Shown here in pieces: positions 37,255 to 45,846 of a stretch of DNA of 64,000 bases (position 1 is its first letter; each line of letters starts with the position of its first letter). The stretch spans positions 34,494 through 98,493 of the forward strand of contig JBQTGY010000041.1 in NCBI GenBank assembly GCA_052390415.1, given 5' to 3'. The DNA comes from JANNWF01 sp052390415 (GTDB taxonomy: Bacteria > Pseudomonadota > Gammaproteobacteria > Xanthomonadales > Xanthomonadaceae). The notes beneath the pieces were generated by a model, which searched no databases, was not told the DNA's origin, and worked only from the letters and a program-made list of their open reading frames with translations. Made by a program: the position numbers and the translations under genes.

Positions 37255-37875
37255 ATGACGATTCGAGGCCTCAATCTGGTGCCGATGGTGGTCGAGCAGA
37301 CCAGCCGTGGCGAGCGCGCCTACGACATCTACTCGCGCTTGCTGAAAGAGCGCGTCATTTTTCTGGTGGGTCCGATTGATGACTATGTAGCCAACGTCGT
37401 CGTCGCGCAGTTGCTGTTCCTTGAGTCGGAGAACCCCGACAAGGACATCAACCTGTACATCAACAGCCCGGGTGGTGTCGTAACCGCGGGAATGGCCATT
37501 TACGACACCATGCAATACATCAAGTCGGATGTGGCGACGATGTGCATCGGTCAGGCCGCAAGCATGGGTGCACTGTTGTTGGCCTCCGGGGCCAAGGGCA
37601 AGCGCTTCGCCTTGCCGCATTCGCGCGTGATGATCCATCAGCCGCTGGGCGGTTATCAGGGCCAAGCAAGCGATATCGAGATTCACACACGCGAGATACT
37701 CACCCTGCGGGATCGCCTCAACCACATTTTGGCGACACATACGGGCCAACCCATCGACCGTATCGCCAAAGACACCGACCGCGACAATTTCATGAGCGCC
37801 TCGGAAGCGCGTGACTATGGTCTGGTCGACGCGGTGCTGGAGCGCCGTCCCGACGATCTGGTCAAGCCAGGCTGA
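37255..37875 (+). CDS. clpP: ATP-dependent Clp protease proteolytic subunit
   Basis: ClpP forms the two-ring serine protease chamber fed by ClpX. The 206-residue protein has catalytic Ser103 in IGQAASMGALLL, His128 in MIHQPLGGYQG and Asp near 177 in DRDNFMSA. INSPGGVVTAGMAIYDTMQY forms the handle region. The N-terminal ~12 residues are the usual propeptide. AGGAG precedes the chosen ATG; the frame upstream is not conserved. clpX follows after 133 bp. Confidence 0.98.
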   Translation: MTIRGLNLVPMVVEQTSRGERAYDIYSRLLKERVIFLVGPIDDYVANVVVAQLLFLESENPDKDINLYINSPGGVVTAGMAIYDTMQYIKSDVATMCIGQAASMGALLLASGAKGKRFALPHSRVMIHQPLGGYQGQASDIEIHTREILTLRDRLNHILATHTGQPIDRIAKDTDRDNFMSASEARDYGLVDAVLERRPDDLVKPG

Positions 37876-37927
37876 GTTTGGCGCACCGCCGTCAGCAGCG
37901 GCCAAACGGCGGCATCAAGTTCGCGTT

Positions 37928-37963
37928 GGCCGGGGTTAGTGCCCCGGCCGCGTGTGATATTCT
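37928..37963 (+). promoter_or_regulatory. Hairpin and weak promoter candidate before clpX
   Basis: A perfect GGCCGGGG-TTAGTG-CCCCGGCC hairpin (37928-37949) is followed by TGATATTCT, an extended -10-like element (TATTCT at 37958-37963). The possible -35 TTAGTG falls in the hairpin loop, 16 bp away. clpX may thus have its own promoter in addition to read-through from clpP. Confidence 0.3.
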
Positions 37964-38008
37964 CGGCCCGTACCCGCAGTGCGGGCCCGTGTGGCAGGCA
38001 ATTCAGGC

Positions 38009-39292
38009 ATGAGCGACGAGCGTTCCGGACGATCCGGAGACAGCGCCAAGATTCTTTACTGCTCCTTCTGCGGCAAGAGCCAGCATGAAGTGCGCAAGCT
38101 CATTGCTGGCCCGAGCGTGTTCATCTGTGATGAATGCGTCGAGCTATGCAACGACATCATTCGCGAAGAGTTGGAAGAGAAAGCGGCTTCCACTCGTAGC
38201 CATCTGCCGCGACCGCGAGAAATTCTCGATGTGCTCGATCAGTACGTGGTCGGACAGCCGCGCGCCAAGAAAACCTTGGCCGTTGCGGTTTACAACCACT
38301 ACAAGCGCATGGAGTCGCGCGGGAAAAACGACGAAGTCGAACTTTCGAAAAGCAACATTCTGCTCGTTGGCCCCACCGGCTGCGGCAAGACGTTGCTTGC
38401 CGAGACGCTCGCCCGCCTTTTGAATGTTCCTTTCACCATTGCTGATGCAACGACGCTGACCGAGGCTGGCTACGTTGGCGAAGACGTTGAGAACATCATT
38501 CAGAAGCTGCTGCAAAAGTGCGACTACGACGTCGAGAAGGCGCAGAGCGGCATCGTCTATATCGATGAAATCGACAAGATTTCCCGCAAGTCCGAGAACC
38601 CGTCGATCACCCGTGATGTGTCCGGCGAAGGCGTGCAGCAGGCATTGCTGAAGTTGATCGAAGGCACCATTGCCAGCGTTCCGCCGCAGGGTGGTCGCAA
38701 GCATCCGCAGCAAGAGTTCTTGCAAGTCGACACGCGCAACATCCTGTTCGTGTGCGGTGGTGCGTTTGCGGGATTGGACAAGATCATCCAGCAACGCACG
38801 CAAGATGCAGCGGGGATCGGTTTTGGGGCTGAAGTTCGCAGCAAGGATCAAAAAGCCAATGTCGGCAAATTGTTGGCTGATGTAGAGCCCGAAGACCTCA
38901 TCAAATTCGGGCTGATCCCGGAGTTTGTCGGTCGCCTGCCCGTAGTTGCGACCTTGGAGGAGCTGGATGAACCGGCTCTGGTCAAGATCCTGACTGAGCC
39001 AAAAAACGCAATTTCCAAGCAGTTCAAGAAACTGTTCGACATGGAAGGCGTCGAGCTTGAGTTTCGACCGGAAGCACTCGCGGCTGTCGCCCGCAAGGCA
39101 CTCAAGCGAAAAACCGGTGCCCGCGGCTTGCGCACGATTATTGAGTCCGTGCTGCTGGATACGATGTACGAACTACCGTCGCTTGAAAACGTCACCAAAG
39201 TCGTCGTCGACGAGTCAGTGATCAATCATCAGGCCGAGCCATTCTTGATCTACTCAAGCTCTGCCAAAGCGGCCGAATCGCCCGCGGCCTGA
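38009..39292 (+). CDS. clpX: Clp protease ATP-binding subunit ClpX
   Basis: ClpX is the AAA+ unfoldase that feeds ClpP. The 427-residue protein has the N-terminal zinc-binding domain with Cys pairs in YCSFCGKSQ (near 19-22) and ICDECVELC (near 41-44), Walker A GPTGCGKTLLAETLA near 117, Walker B IVYIDEIDKIS near 180 and the ClpP-docking IGF loop in GIGFGAEVRS near 266. Sensor 2 is in TGARGLRTIIE near 367. The ATG at 38009 is the family start. Confidence 0.98.
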   Translation: MSDERSGRSGDSAKILYCSFCGKSQHEVRKLIAGPSVFICDECVELCNDIIREELEEKAASTRSHLPRPREILDVLDQYVVGQPRAKKTLAVAVYNHYKRMESRGKNDEVELSKSNILLVGPTGCGKTLLAETLARLLNVPFTIADATTLTEAGYVGEDVENIIQKLLQKCDYDVEKAQSGIVYIDEIDKISRKSENPSITRDVSGEGVQQALLKLIEGTIASVPPQGGRKHPQQEFLQVDTRNILFVCGGAFAGLDKIIQQRTQDAAGIGFGAEVRSKDQKANVGKLLADVEPEDLIKFGLIPEFVGRLPVVATLEELDEPALVKILTEPKNAISKQFKKLFDMEGVELEFRPEALAAVARKALKRKTGARGLRTIIESVLLDTMYELPSLENVTKVVVDESVINHQAEPFLIYSSSAKAAESPAA

Positions 39293-39336
39293 ATCGTTTC
39301 GGGCAGTGCGCCCCGAATCGTTCCGGCGCTCATTGG

Positions 39337-39360
39337 CTGCCGCAGCATAAGCTGCGGCAG
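39337..39360. other. Perfect hairpin after clpX
   Basis: CTGCCGCAGC-ATAA-GCTGCGGCAG forms a 10-bp perfect stem 44 bp after the clpX stop. No T-run follows, so it may stabilise the mRNA 3' end or act as a weak terminator. Confidence 0.5.
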
Positions 39361-39395
39361 ATCCATTCCAGAGCTGATCGCGAATCGGCGCCCCA

Positions 39396-39424
39396 CTTGT
39401 GGGCCGCCAAGCCGACCCCAATGT
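39396..39424 (+). promoter_or_regulatory. Sigma-32-like heat-shock promoter candidate for lon
   Basis: CTTGTG (39396-39401) and CCCCAATGT (39416-39424) are 14 bp apart. They resemble the heat-shock sigma factor consensus CTTGAA and CCCCATNT with the usual spacing. They lie about 70 bp before the lon start. Lon is a classical heat-shock gene, which supports the call. Confidence 0.5.
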
Positions 39425-39494
39425 TTGCATATTGCCCGCCCGTTACCTGCGTTGTTCGCCTATGGTGGCGGTAGCACTGTTCTGGAGTATTTCG

Positions 39495-41942
39495 ATGACT
39501 GCATCTACCTCTGCCTCAGCTACACCGCCGCTGCCAGTGCTGCCGTTGCGCGATGTGGTGGTCTATCCGCATATGGTGATCCCCCTGTTTGTAGGGCGGG
39601 AGAAATCGATTCGCGCGTTAGACCAAGCGATGGAAGGCGAGAAACAGATTCTGCTGGTTGCACAGAAAAGTCCTGACATCGATGACCCAGGTGCGGACGA
39701 TTTGTATGCGGTCGGCTGCATCGCGCATGTGCTGCAATTGCTCAAACTGCCGGATGGCACCATCAAAGTGCTGGTTGAAGGGGTTGCGCGGGCGCAGGTG
39801 AGCGGTTATGGCGACGGCGAAGGAGGACTGACTGCGCATGGCACAGTTGTCGAGCCGGTGTACGAACGCGAAGATCGAGAAGTCGAAGTGACACTGAAGT
39901 CACTGGTCTCGTTGTTCGAGCAGTACGTGAAAATGAATCGCAAGATTCCGCCGGAGTTGTTGTCAACGCTCGCCGGTATTGACGATCCCAGCCGACTTGC
40001 TGACACCGTGGCCGCGCATCTCGGCATTCGCTTGGCAGACAAACAAGCGTTGCTCGAGGCCTTCGAGGTTGGCGCTCGCCTGGAAATGTTGATTGGCTTT
40101 GTCGACGGTGAAATCGACGTTCAGCAACTCGAGAAGCGTATCCGCGGGCGAGTCAAGTCTCAGATGGAGAAGAGTCAGCGCGAGTACTACCTCAACGAGC
40201 AAATGAAGGCGATTCAGAAGGAGCTGGGCGAAAACGAAGATGCGCCCAATGAGATCGAGGAGCTGGCGCGTAAAATTGCTGCTGCCGGTATGCCAAAGCC
40301 TGTCGAGAGCAAGGCGCGAACCGAGCTGAACAAGCTCAAGCAGATGTCACCCATGTCAGCGGAAGCAACCGTCGTTCGCAATTACGTCGAGTGGCTGGTG
40401 GGCGTGCCATGGAAAAAGCGCAGCAAGATCCGACGCGATCTGAAGGTGGCGAGTGACGTGCTCGACGCCGATCACTACGGGCTCGAAAAAGTGAAAGAGC
40501 GAATCGTCGAGTATCTTGCTGTGCAGCAGCGGGTGAAGCGCATGAAGGGCGCAATCTTGTGTCTGGTGGGTCCGCCCGGCGTTGGCAAGACGTCCTTGGG
40601 CCAATCCATAGCAAAGGCGACCAATCGCAAGTTTGTGCGCATGAGTTTGGGAGGTGTGCGTGACGAAGCCGAAATTCGCGGCCACCGGAAAACCTACATC
40701 GGATCGATGCCCGGTCGGGTGGTGCAAAACTTGAGCAAGGCAGGTACTCGCAATCCGCTGTTCATGCTGGATGAAATCGACAAGATGAGCATGGACTTCC
40801 GTGGTGATCCCTCATCGGCTTTGCTGGAAGTGCTGGATCCTGAGCAGAACCATGCCTTCAATGACCACTATCTCGAGGTCGACCTTGACCTGTCCGAAGT
40901 GATGTTTGTTGCCACGGCAAACTCGCTGCGCATCCCTGGACCGCTCCTGGACCGTATGGAGGTCATTCGGATTCCGGGCTATACCGAAGACGAAAAACTA
41001 CATATTGCCCAGCGCTATCTGGTTCCGAAGCAGCTGACCGCGAATGGACTGAAAACGCATGAGTTGGCGCTCAGCGAAGATGCTGTTCGTGAAATCGTGC
41101 GCTATTACACGCGTGAATCAGGGGTGCGCAATCTCGAGCGTGAGATTTCAAAGATTTGTCGAAAGGTAGTGAAAGACGTTGCACTTGCTGGACCACAACC
41201 CAAGCGCAAAGCCGCCCGCAAGCGGCCGGACCTGACCGTTACGCCGAAAAATATCGGCAAATATTTGGGCGTTCGCCGGCATGATTTTGGTCGCGCCGAG
41301 CAGGCCAACGAAATCGGCCTGGTGACGGGTTTGGCGTGGACTGAAGTCGGTGGTGACTTGTTGCAAATCGAAGCTGCCTTGGCACCTGGCAAGGGAGGTT
41401 TGCTGCATACCGGCCAGCTTGGCGACGTGATGCAAGAGTCGATCAAGGCAGCAATGAGCGTAGTCCGCACGCGCGCTGAGAGTCTTGGCATCGAGCCAGA
41501 CTTTCATCAAAAGTACGACATTCACGTGCATGTGCCGGAAGGTGCGACGCCGAAGGATGGGCCGAGCGCAGGCATTGCCATGGTGACAGCACTCGTGTCG
41601 GTGCTGGCAAAAGTGCCGGTGCGTGCAGACGTGGCGATGACTGGCGAGATCACCTTGCGTGGAAGGGTTTTGCCGATTGGTGGGTTGAAGGAAAAACTGT
41701 TGGCCGCGTTGCGCGGCGGCATTCGTACCGTGATCATTCCAGAAGAGAACCAGAAGGACTTGGCCGACATCCCGGAAAATGTGACGCGCGACCTGCAGAT
41801 AAAGGCCGTGCGATGGATCGATGAGGTGTTGGATCTTGCGCTGGCATCGCCCCTGACACCGAGAGTTTCGAGCATCGCTGATGCCGGCAAGCGCGAACCC
41901 GAAAAAGAATCTGCCCTTAACCAGGTGCCACGCGCGCATTGA
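39495..41942 (+). CDS. lon: ATP-dependent protease Lon
   Basis: Lon degrades misfolded and regulatory proteins in the cytoplasm. The 815-residue LonA has the N-terminal substrate domain starting LPVLPLRDVVVYPHMVIPLF, Walker A GPPGVGKTSLGQSIA near 355, Walker B LFMLDEIDKM near 422, and the C-terminal protease domain with catalytic Ser in PKDGPSAGIAM near 680 and Lys in GGLKEKLLAALRGG near 723. The ATG with GGAG nine bases upstream is preferred over an ATG 96 bp upstream, which would place the likely heat-shock promoter inside the gene. Confidence 0.97.
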   Translation: MTASTSASATPPLPVLPLRDVVVYPHMVIPLFVGREKSIRALDQAMEGEKQILLVAQKSPDIDDPGADDLYAVGCIAHVLQLLKLPDGTIKVLVEGVARAQVSGYGDGEGGLTAHGTVVEPVYEREDREVEVTLKSLVSLFEQYVKMNRKIPPELLSTLAGIDDPSRLADTVAAHLGIRLADKQALLEAFEVGARLEMLIGFVDGEIDVQQLEKRIRGRVKSQMEKSQREYYLNEQMKAIQKELGENEDAPNEIEELARKIAAAGMPKPVESKARTELNKLKQMSPMSAEATVVRNYVEWLVGVPWKKRSKIRRDLKVASDVLDADHYGLEKVKERIVEYLAVQQRVKRMKGAILCLVGPPGVGKTSLGQSIAKATNRKFVRMSLGGVRDEAEIRGHRKTYIGSMPGRVVQNLSKAGTRNPLFMLDEIDKMSMDFRGDPSSALLEVLDPEQNHAFNDHYLEVDLDLSEVMFVATANSLRIPGPLLDRMEVIRIPGYTEDEKLHIAQRYLVPKQLTANGLKTHELALSEDAVREIVRYYTRESGVRNLEREISKICRKVVKDVALAGPQPKRKAARKRPDLTVTPKNIGKYLGVRRHDFGRAEQANEIGLVTGLAWTEVGGDLLQIEAALAPGKGGLLHTGQLGDVMQESIKAAMSVVRTRAESLGIEPDFHQKYDIHVHVPEGATPKDGPSAGIAMVTALVSVLAKVPVRADVAMTGEITLRGRVLPIGGLKEKLLAALRGGIRTVIIPEENQKDLADIPENVTRDLQIKAVRWIDEVLDLALASPLTPRVSSIADAGKREPEKESALNQVPRAH

Positions 41943-42181
41943 CGAGCTACGGGCAATTGACGGCCAGATCGCATGGGCGCGGTTCGACTGAGCATCTGAA
42001 GTTTTTGTCGCACGTGTGCGTAATCAAGTCTTTAGCGCGCGCAAGCAAAGGTTGGACTAATGATTGCGTGCGCATCGATTGCATCTCTGAACAGTTGGCT
42101 GGTCGATCAATGGCATTGGATGGGGTTGAACGTCAACCCCCGAATGCGGCTGTAACCCGCATAAAACCTAGCAATTTCGTG
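41943..42181. other. Intergenic stretch between lon and the hupB promoter, no gene seen
   Basis: A 134-codon frame covers most of this gap but has no recognisable motif, poor codon use for this genome and runs through the hupB promoter, so I do not call it a gene. The DNA is less GC-rich than the surroundings, as expected for a long promoter region. Confidence 0.6.
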
Positions 42182-42210
42182 TTGCTATGGGAAACCTGCA
42201 CTGGTATAAA
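42182..42210 (+). promoter_or_regulatory. Sigma-70 promoter of hupB
   Basis: TTGCTA at 42182-42187 and TATAAA at 42205-42210 are exactly 17 bp apart, about 140 bp before the hupB start. This is the best sigma-70 match I noticed in the window. Confidence 0.6.
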
Positions 42211-42352
42211 TCCCAGCGTCCGCCGCCCGTCATCTACTGAAAAGACAACGACGCGACGCAAGGACATCGCAAGCCAGACAAATGCAACAGTGGTGCGTCT
42301 GTCCGGCTATGCATCCTCGGGGGCAAACCAAAACTATCGCTAGGGAGTGACA

Positions 42353-42625
42353 ATGAACAAGGCTGATTTCGTCGGAGCCGTTGCAGATGCTGCTGAGCTT
42401 TCAAAGGCAGATGCAGGGCGCGCGTTGGATGCTGTGATTGAAGTGATCAAGAAAGCGCTGAAGAAAGACGACAGCGTGTCATTGGTTGGTTTCGGCACTT
42501 TCCAAGTTCGCAAGCGTGCGGCGCGTCAAGGCCGCAATCCGCGCACCGGGCAGACGATCAAAATCAAGGCGTCAAAAGTTCCATCGTTCAAGGCTGGTAA
42601 GGCGCTGAAGGATGCTGTAAACTGA
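42353..42625 (+). CDS. hupB: DNA-binding protein HU-beta
   Basis: HU compacts and bends DNA without strict sequence preference. The 90-residue protein is typical: MNKADFVGAVADAAELSKAD at the start, VSLVGFGTFQVRKRAARQGR at the body-arm junction and the DNA-inserting arm proline in RNPRTGQ near 61-67. A GGGAG Shine-Dalgarno precedes the ATG. As in E. coli it follows lon. Confidence 0.97.
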   Translation: MNKADFVGAVADAAELSKADAGRALDAVIEVIKKALKKDDSVSLVGFGTFQVRKRAARQGRNPRTGQTIKIKASKVPSFKAGKALKDAVN

Positions 42626-42636
42626 CGAGCTTCGTT

Positions 42637-42711
42637 GGGTGCTTAGCTCAGCGGTAGAGCGTCGCCTTTACACGGCGAGGGTCGGGGGTTCGAAACCCTC
42701 AGCACCCACCA
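42637..42711 (+). tRNA. tRNA-Val (TAC)
   Basis: The acceptor GGGTGCT pairs with AGCACCC. The anticodon loop TTTACAC between TCGCC and GGCGA gives anticodon TAC. CCA is encoded. It starts 11 bp after the hupB stop, so it may share that transcript. Confidence 0.97.
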
Positions 42712-42747
42712 GCGGATACCGTCAGCAACACCCAGCACCAAGAACGC

Positions 42748-42824
42748 GGAGTGGTAGTTCAGTCGGTTAGAATGCTGGCCTGTCACGCCGGAGGTCGCGG
42801 GTTCGAGTCCCGTCCACTCCGCCA
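42748..42824 (+). tRNA. tRNA-Asp (GTC)
   Basis: The acceptor GGAGTGG pairs with CCACTCC, followed by G73 and an encoded CCA. The anticodon loop CTGTCAC gives GTC, and the rest is close to E. coli tRNA-Asp. Confidence 0.97.
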
Positions 42825-42833
42825 TGTTCACGA

Positions 42834-42863
42834 GGGCGCCGCAAAACGGCGCCCTTGTCTTTT
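42834..42863 (+). terminator. Intrinsic terminator after tRNA-Asp
   Basis: GGGCGCCG-CAAAA-CGGCGCCC forms an 8-bp perfect stem followed by TTGTCTTTT. It ends the hupB-tRNA-Val-tRNA-Asp transcript before ppiD. Confidence 0.85.
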
Positions 42864-42932
42864 CAGCGGTAGGCTCAGCGTCTCGCATCGGGCGGCGCAA
42901 CACCTCCGCATAACGGGTGCGCACTTCACGAT

Positions 42933-44846
42933 ATGCTGCAAAAACTCCGTGAAAAAACTTCTGGCTGGGTAGCCTTTGTCATCATCGGTATCTTGGTGGT
43001 GCCGTTCGCTTTTTTTGGCGTGACCGACTATTTCTCCGCCCCAGCGGAGACTTGGGTCGCCAAGGTTGGCGAGACCGAGATAAGTCAGCAGGAATTTCAG
43101 CGACGCTTCGAGGAATATCGCGCGCAGATGCGCCAGATGCTCGGAGATCGCTACGACGGCGCAATGCTTGAACGACCGGAAACGCGCCAAGCGTTGCTGG
43201 ATCGTCTGGTGGACGAAGAATTGTTGCGGCAATCTTTGAGTATGCAGGGTGCGATCATTGCTCCCGCGACGTTGGCCAAGGAAATTGCGGCCATCCCCGC
43301 ATTTCACGTCGAAGGAAAGTTCAGTCCGGATCAGTACCGCCTGTTGTTGGCAGGTCAAAACATGAGCCCGCGAGAATTCGAGCGGCGCATGCTTCGCGAC
43401 CTTGAAGTGCGTGCGCTACCTGAACAAATCGAATCCACCGCGTTTGCAACCGTCGCCGATGTCGATGCGTACTTGGCACTGCGTGACCAACGGAGAGATC
43501 TGCGATTTTTGGTCCTGGATCCGCCTGAACTTGGAAACGAGCCACTCGACGAGGCGGAACTAATCGAGTTCCACACTCGCAATTCTGATCGCTATCTGAC
43601 GGAAGAGTTGGTCAGCATTGAGTACCTGTTGCTCGATTCCGCCAAGTTGGAAGTCCCTGCGGTTGCGGACGACGCGACCCTGCAGCAGCGTTATGACGAG
43701 GGCAAGAGTCGTTTCGTTGAACCTGAGCAACGGCTCGCTTCGCACATTCTGATTAAAACGGCGGTTGATGCTGACGCGGATGCGCAACGTGTTGCGCAGG
43801 AAAAAGCACAGGCTTTGGTGGTGCAGGCGCGGGCTGACGACGCCGACTTTGCCGCACTTGCTCGTGAGCATTCGGAGGACGCGGGTTCCAAGACGGCCGG
43901 TGGAGATTTGGGCTGGCTGGAGCGAGGTTTGACCGATCCAGCCTTTGAAACGGCGCTATTTGGGCTCGCTGTCAACTCGATCAGCGACCCGATCAAGTCG
44001 GCCGAGGGCTGGCATGTGATTCAGTTGCGCGAACTTCGCGCCGAGAAGCGCAAACAGTTTGCCGATGTGCGCGCCGAGCTGCAGCGAGAGTTCCTGGAGA
44101 CCGAGCGCGAGCGGCGTTTCAGTGACATGAGTGGAAAAATGGTCGACGCAATCTACCGCGACCCCACTACACTGCAAACCGCAGCAAAAGAGTTGGGGTT
44201 GGAAATTCAGAAGCTCGGTCCATTCAGCCGCCTGGGCGGGGCAGACCCCATCAGCTCGAATCCCAAGGTGATCGAGTTAGCTTTCTCACCGGCAGTGTTG
44301 ACTGAGCAAAACGTGAGTGAACCCGTCGATATTGGCGACAACCGATACTTCGCATTGAAGGTGGTTGATCACAAGCCTGCTGTGCCGATTCCACTTGCTG
44401 ATATCCGAGTACAAGTCGAAGCCGAGCTTCGCCAAGAGAAGCGCGCCAACCAAGCGAGTGCTAAGGCGAAAGCTCTGTTTGATCGTCTGAACTCAGGTGA
44501 ATCTTTGGCGGCAATCGCAGCCGAGCTGTCTCTGGAAGTGCAGGAAGCACTGGACGTTGGTCGCACTGGGGTCGCGGTGGACGCCGCCATCAGCACCGCC
44601 GCTTTTGCACTACAGCATCCCGGCAAAGATGCCGTCGCAAGTTCGCAGGTCGCGCTCGGCGGAGATCGCCACGCCTTGCTACAGGTCATTGCAATTCGGC
44701 CTGGCAAGGTGGGTGATACCGAAGGTGAACAACGTGTGGCCCTTCGGGATCAGTTGGCACAAGCTTTCGGTGCTGCCGAGGCGCAGGCCTATACCGCTGC
44801 GCTGCGCAAGCAAATTCCGGTAGAGCTTGCGCCTGAACGGATGTAG
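42933..44846 (+). CDS. ppiD: Periplasmic folding chaperone PpiD
   Basis: PpiD is anchored in the inner membrane near SecYEG and helps exported proteins fold. The 637-residue protein has one N-terminal membrane helix (WVAFVIIGILVVPFAFFGV, about 12-30), a SurA-like N domain (about 35-190), one parvulin PPIC domain (about 265-365, with RLASHILIKT and GGDLGWLERG) and a C-terminal chaperone region. This gene normally follows hupB. It is convergent with fabI. Confidence 0.95.
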   Translation: MLQKLREKTSGWVAFVIIGILVVPFAFFGVTDYFSAPAETWVAKVGETEISQQEFQRRFEEYRAQMRQMLGDRYDGAMLERPETRQALLDRLVDEELLRQSLSMQGAIIAPATLAKEIAAIPAFHVEGKFSPDQYRLLLAGQNMSPREFERRMLRDLEVRALPEQIESTAFATVADVDAYLALRDQRRDLRFLVLDPPELGNEPLDEAELIEFHTRNSDRYLTEELVSIEYLLLDSAKLEVPAVADDATLQQRYDEGKSRFVEPEQRLASHILIKTAVDADADAQRVAQEKAQALVVQARADDADFAALAREHSEDAGSKTAGGDLGWLERGLTDPAFETALFGLAVNSISDPIKSAEGWHVIQLRELRAEKRKQFADVRAELQREFLETERERRFSDMSGKMVDAIYRDPTTLQTAAKELGLEIQKLGPFSRLGGADPISSNPKVIELAFSPAVLTEQNVSEPVDIGDNRYFALKVVDHKPAVPIPLADIRVQVEAELRQEKRANQASAKAKALFDRLNSGESLAAIAAELSLEVQEALDVGRTGVAVDAAISTAAFALQHPGKDAVASSQVALGGDRHALLQVIAIRPGKVGDTEGEQRVALRDQLAQAFGAAEAQAYTAALRKQIPVELAPERM

Positions 44847-44930
44847 TCGGTATCTCGGAAAGGTATCGGCGCAGTCGCTCCTCAACACGAGCACGCGACT
44901 GCGCCTGAATCTGATTTCGGATCTGTTTGC

Positions 44931-45716
44931 TCAGTCGATGCCGGTCATGCCGAGGATGCTGTAACCCGCATCCACGTGAGTCACTTCGCCGGTGATGCCA
45001 GCAGCCAAATCCGAACACAAGAATGCCGCGACATTACCCACATCTTCGATGGAGACACTCCGTCGCAATGGCGCGTGTTCCTCGACGTGTCCGAGCATCT
45101 TGCGGAAGTTGGCTATGCCCGCTGCAGCTAGCGTCTTGATGGGTCCTGCCGAAATAGCGTTGACCCGGGTTCCTTCGGGGCCGAGGTTCAGCGCCAGATA
45201 ACGCACACAGGCTTCAAGGCTCGCCTTAGCAAGCCCCATGACATTGTAGTTTGCCAATGCACGCTCGGCTCCCAGGTAACTCAGCGTCAGGATGGAGCCC
45301 TTGCGCCCGCGCATCTGCGGCCGCGCAGCCTTCGCAAGGGCAGCCAAGCTATAGCTCGAAATGTCATGGGCGATCGCAAAATTCGCGCGCGTCAGACCAT
45401 CCAGAAACTCGCCCTCGATGGCTTCGCGAGGGGCGTAACCCACCGAATGAACCAACACATCAAAGCCATCCCAGCGCTCGGACAGTGCCGAAAAAACGGC
45501 ATCGATTTGAGTGTCCTCGGCGACATCCAACGGCAGCACAATGTCCGAGCCACACGCATGAGCCGCGGCCTCGACCCGTGACTTCAGTTTCTCGCTTTGA
45601 TACGTGAACGCCAATTCAGCGCCTTCTCGATGCATCGCTTCGGCGATTCCGCTGGCGATTGAGCGTTGACTGGCAATTCCGATGATGAGTGCACGCTTGC
45701 CGCTGAGAAAACCCAT
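44931..45716 (-). CDS. fabI: Enoyl-[acyl-carrier-protein] reductase (NADH) FabI
   Basis: FabI reduces the trans-2-enoyl-ACP double bond, the last step of each fatty-acid elongation cycle. The 261-residue protein begins MGFLSGKRALIIGIASQRSI, has LSYLGAERALANYNVMGLAK near 145-164 with the Y-x6-K catalytic pair and RVNAISAGPIKTLAAAGI near 190. All triclosan-contact residues of the family region appear standard. The ATG at MGFLSGK is chosen; the upstream extension is unconserved. Confidence 0.97.
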   Translation of the reverse strand: MGFLSGKRALIIGIASQRSIASGIAEAMHREGAELAFTYQSEKLKSRVEAAAHACGSDIVLPLDVAEDTQIDAVFSALSERWDGFDVLVHSVGYAPREAIEGEFLDGLTRANFAIAHDISSYSLAALAKAARPQMRGRKGSILTLSYLGAERALANYNVMGLAKASLEACVRYLALNLGPEGTRVNAISAGPIKTLAAAGIANFRKMLGHVEEHAPLRRSVSIEDVGNVAAFLCSDLAAGITGEVTHVDAGYSILGMTGID

Positions 45717-45846
45717 GGTTCTTTCCATTATCGAATGAGAGGACCAGTTTACCCGTCGAGCAAGGTGATCGTCCGCAGCCGCCACGGGCGACATTCGCGT
45801 GGTCTGCGGGTTCGGCTGCGACTGGCGTTGCAGTGGGCCCGATCAG

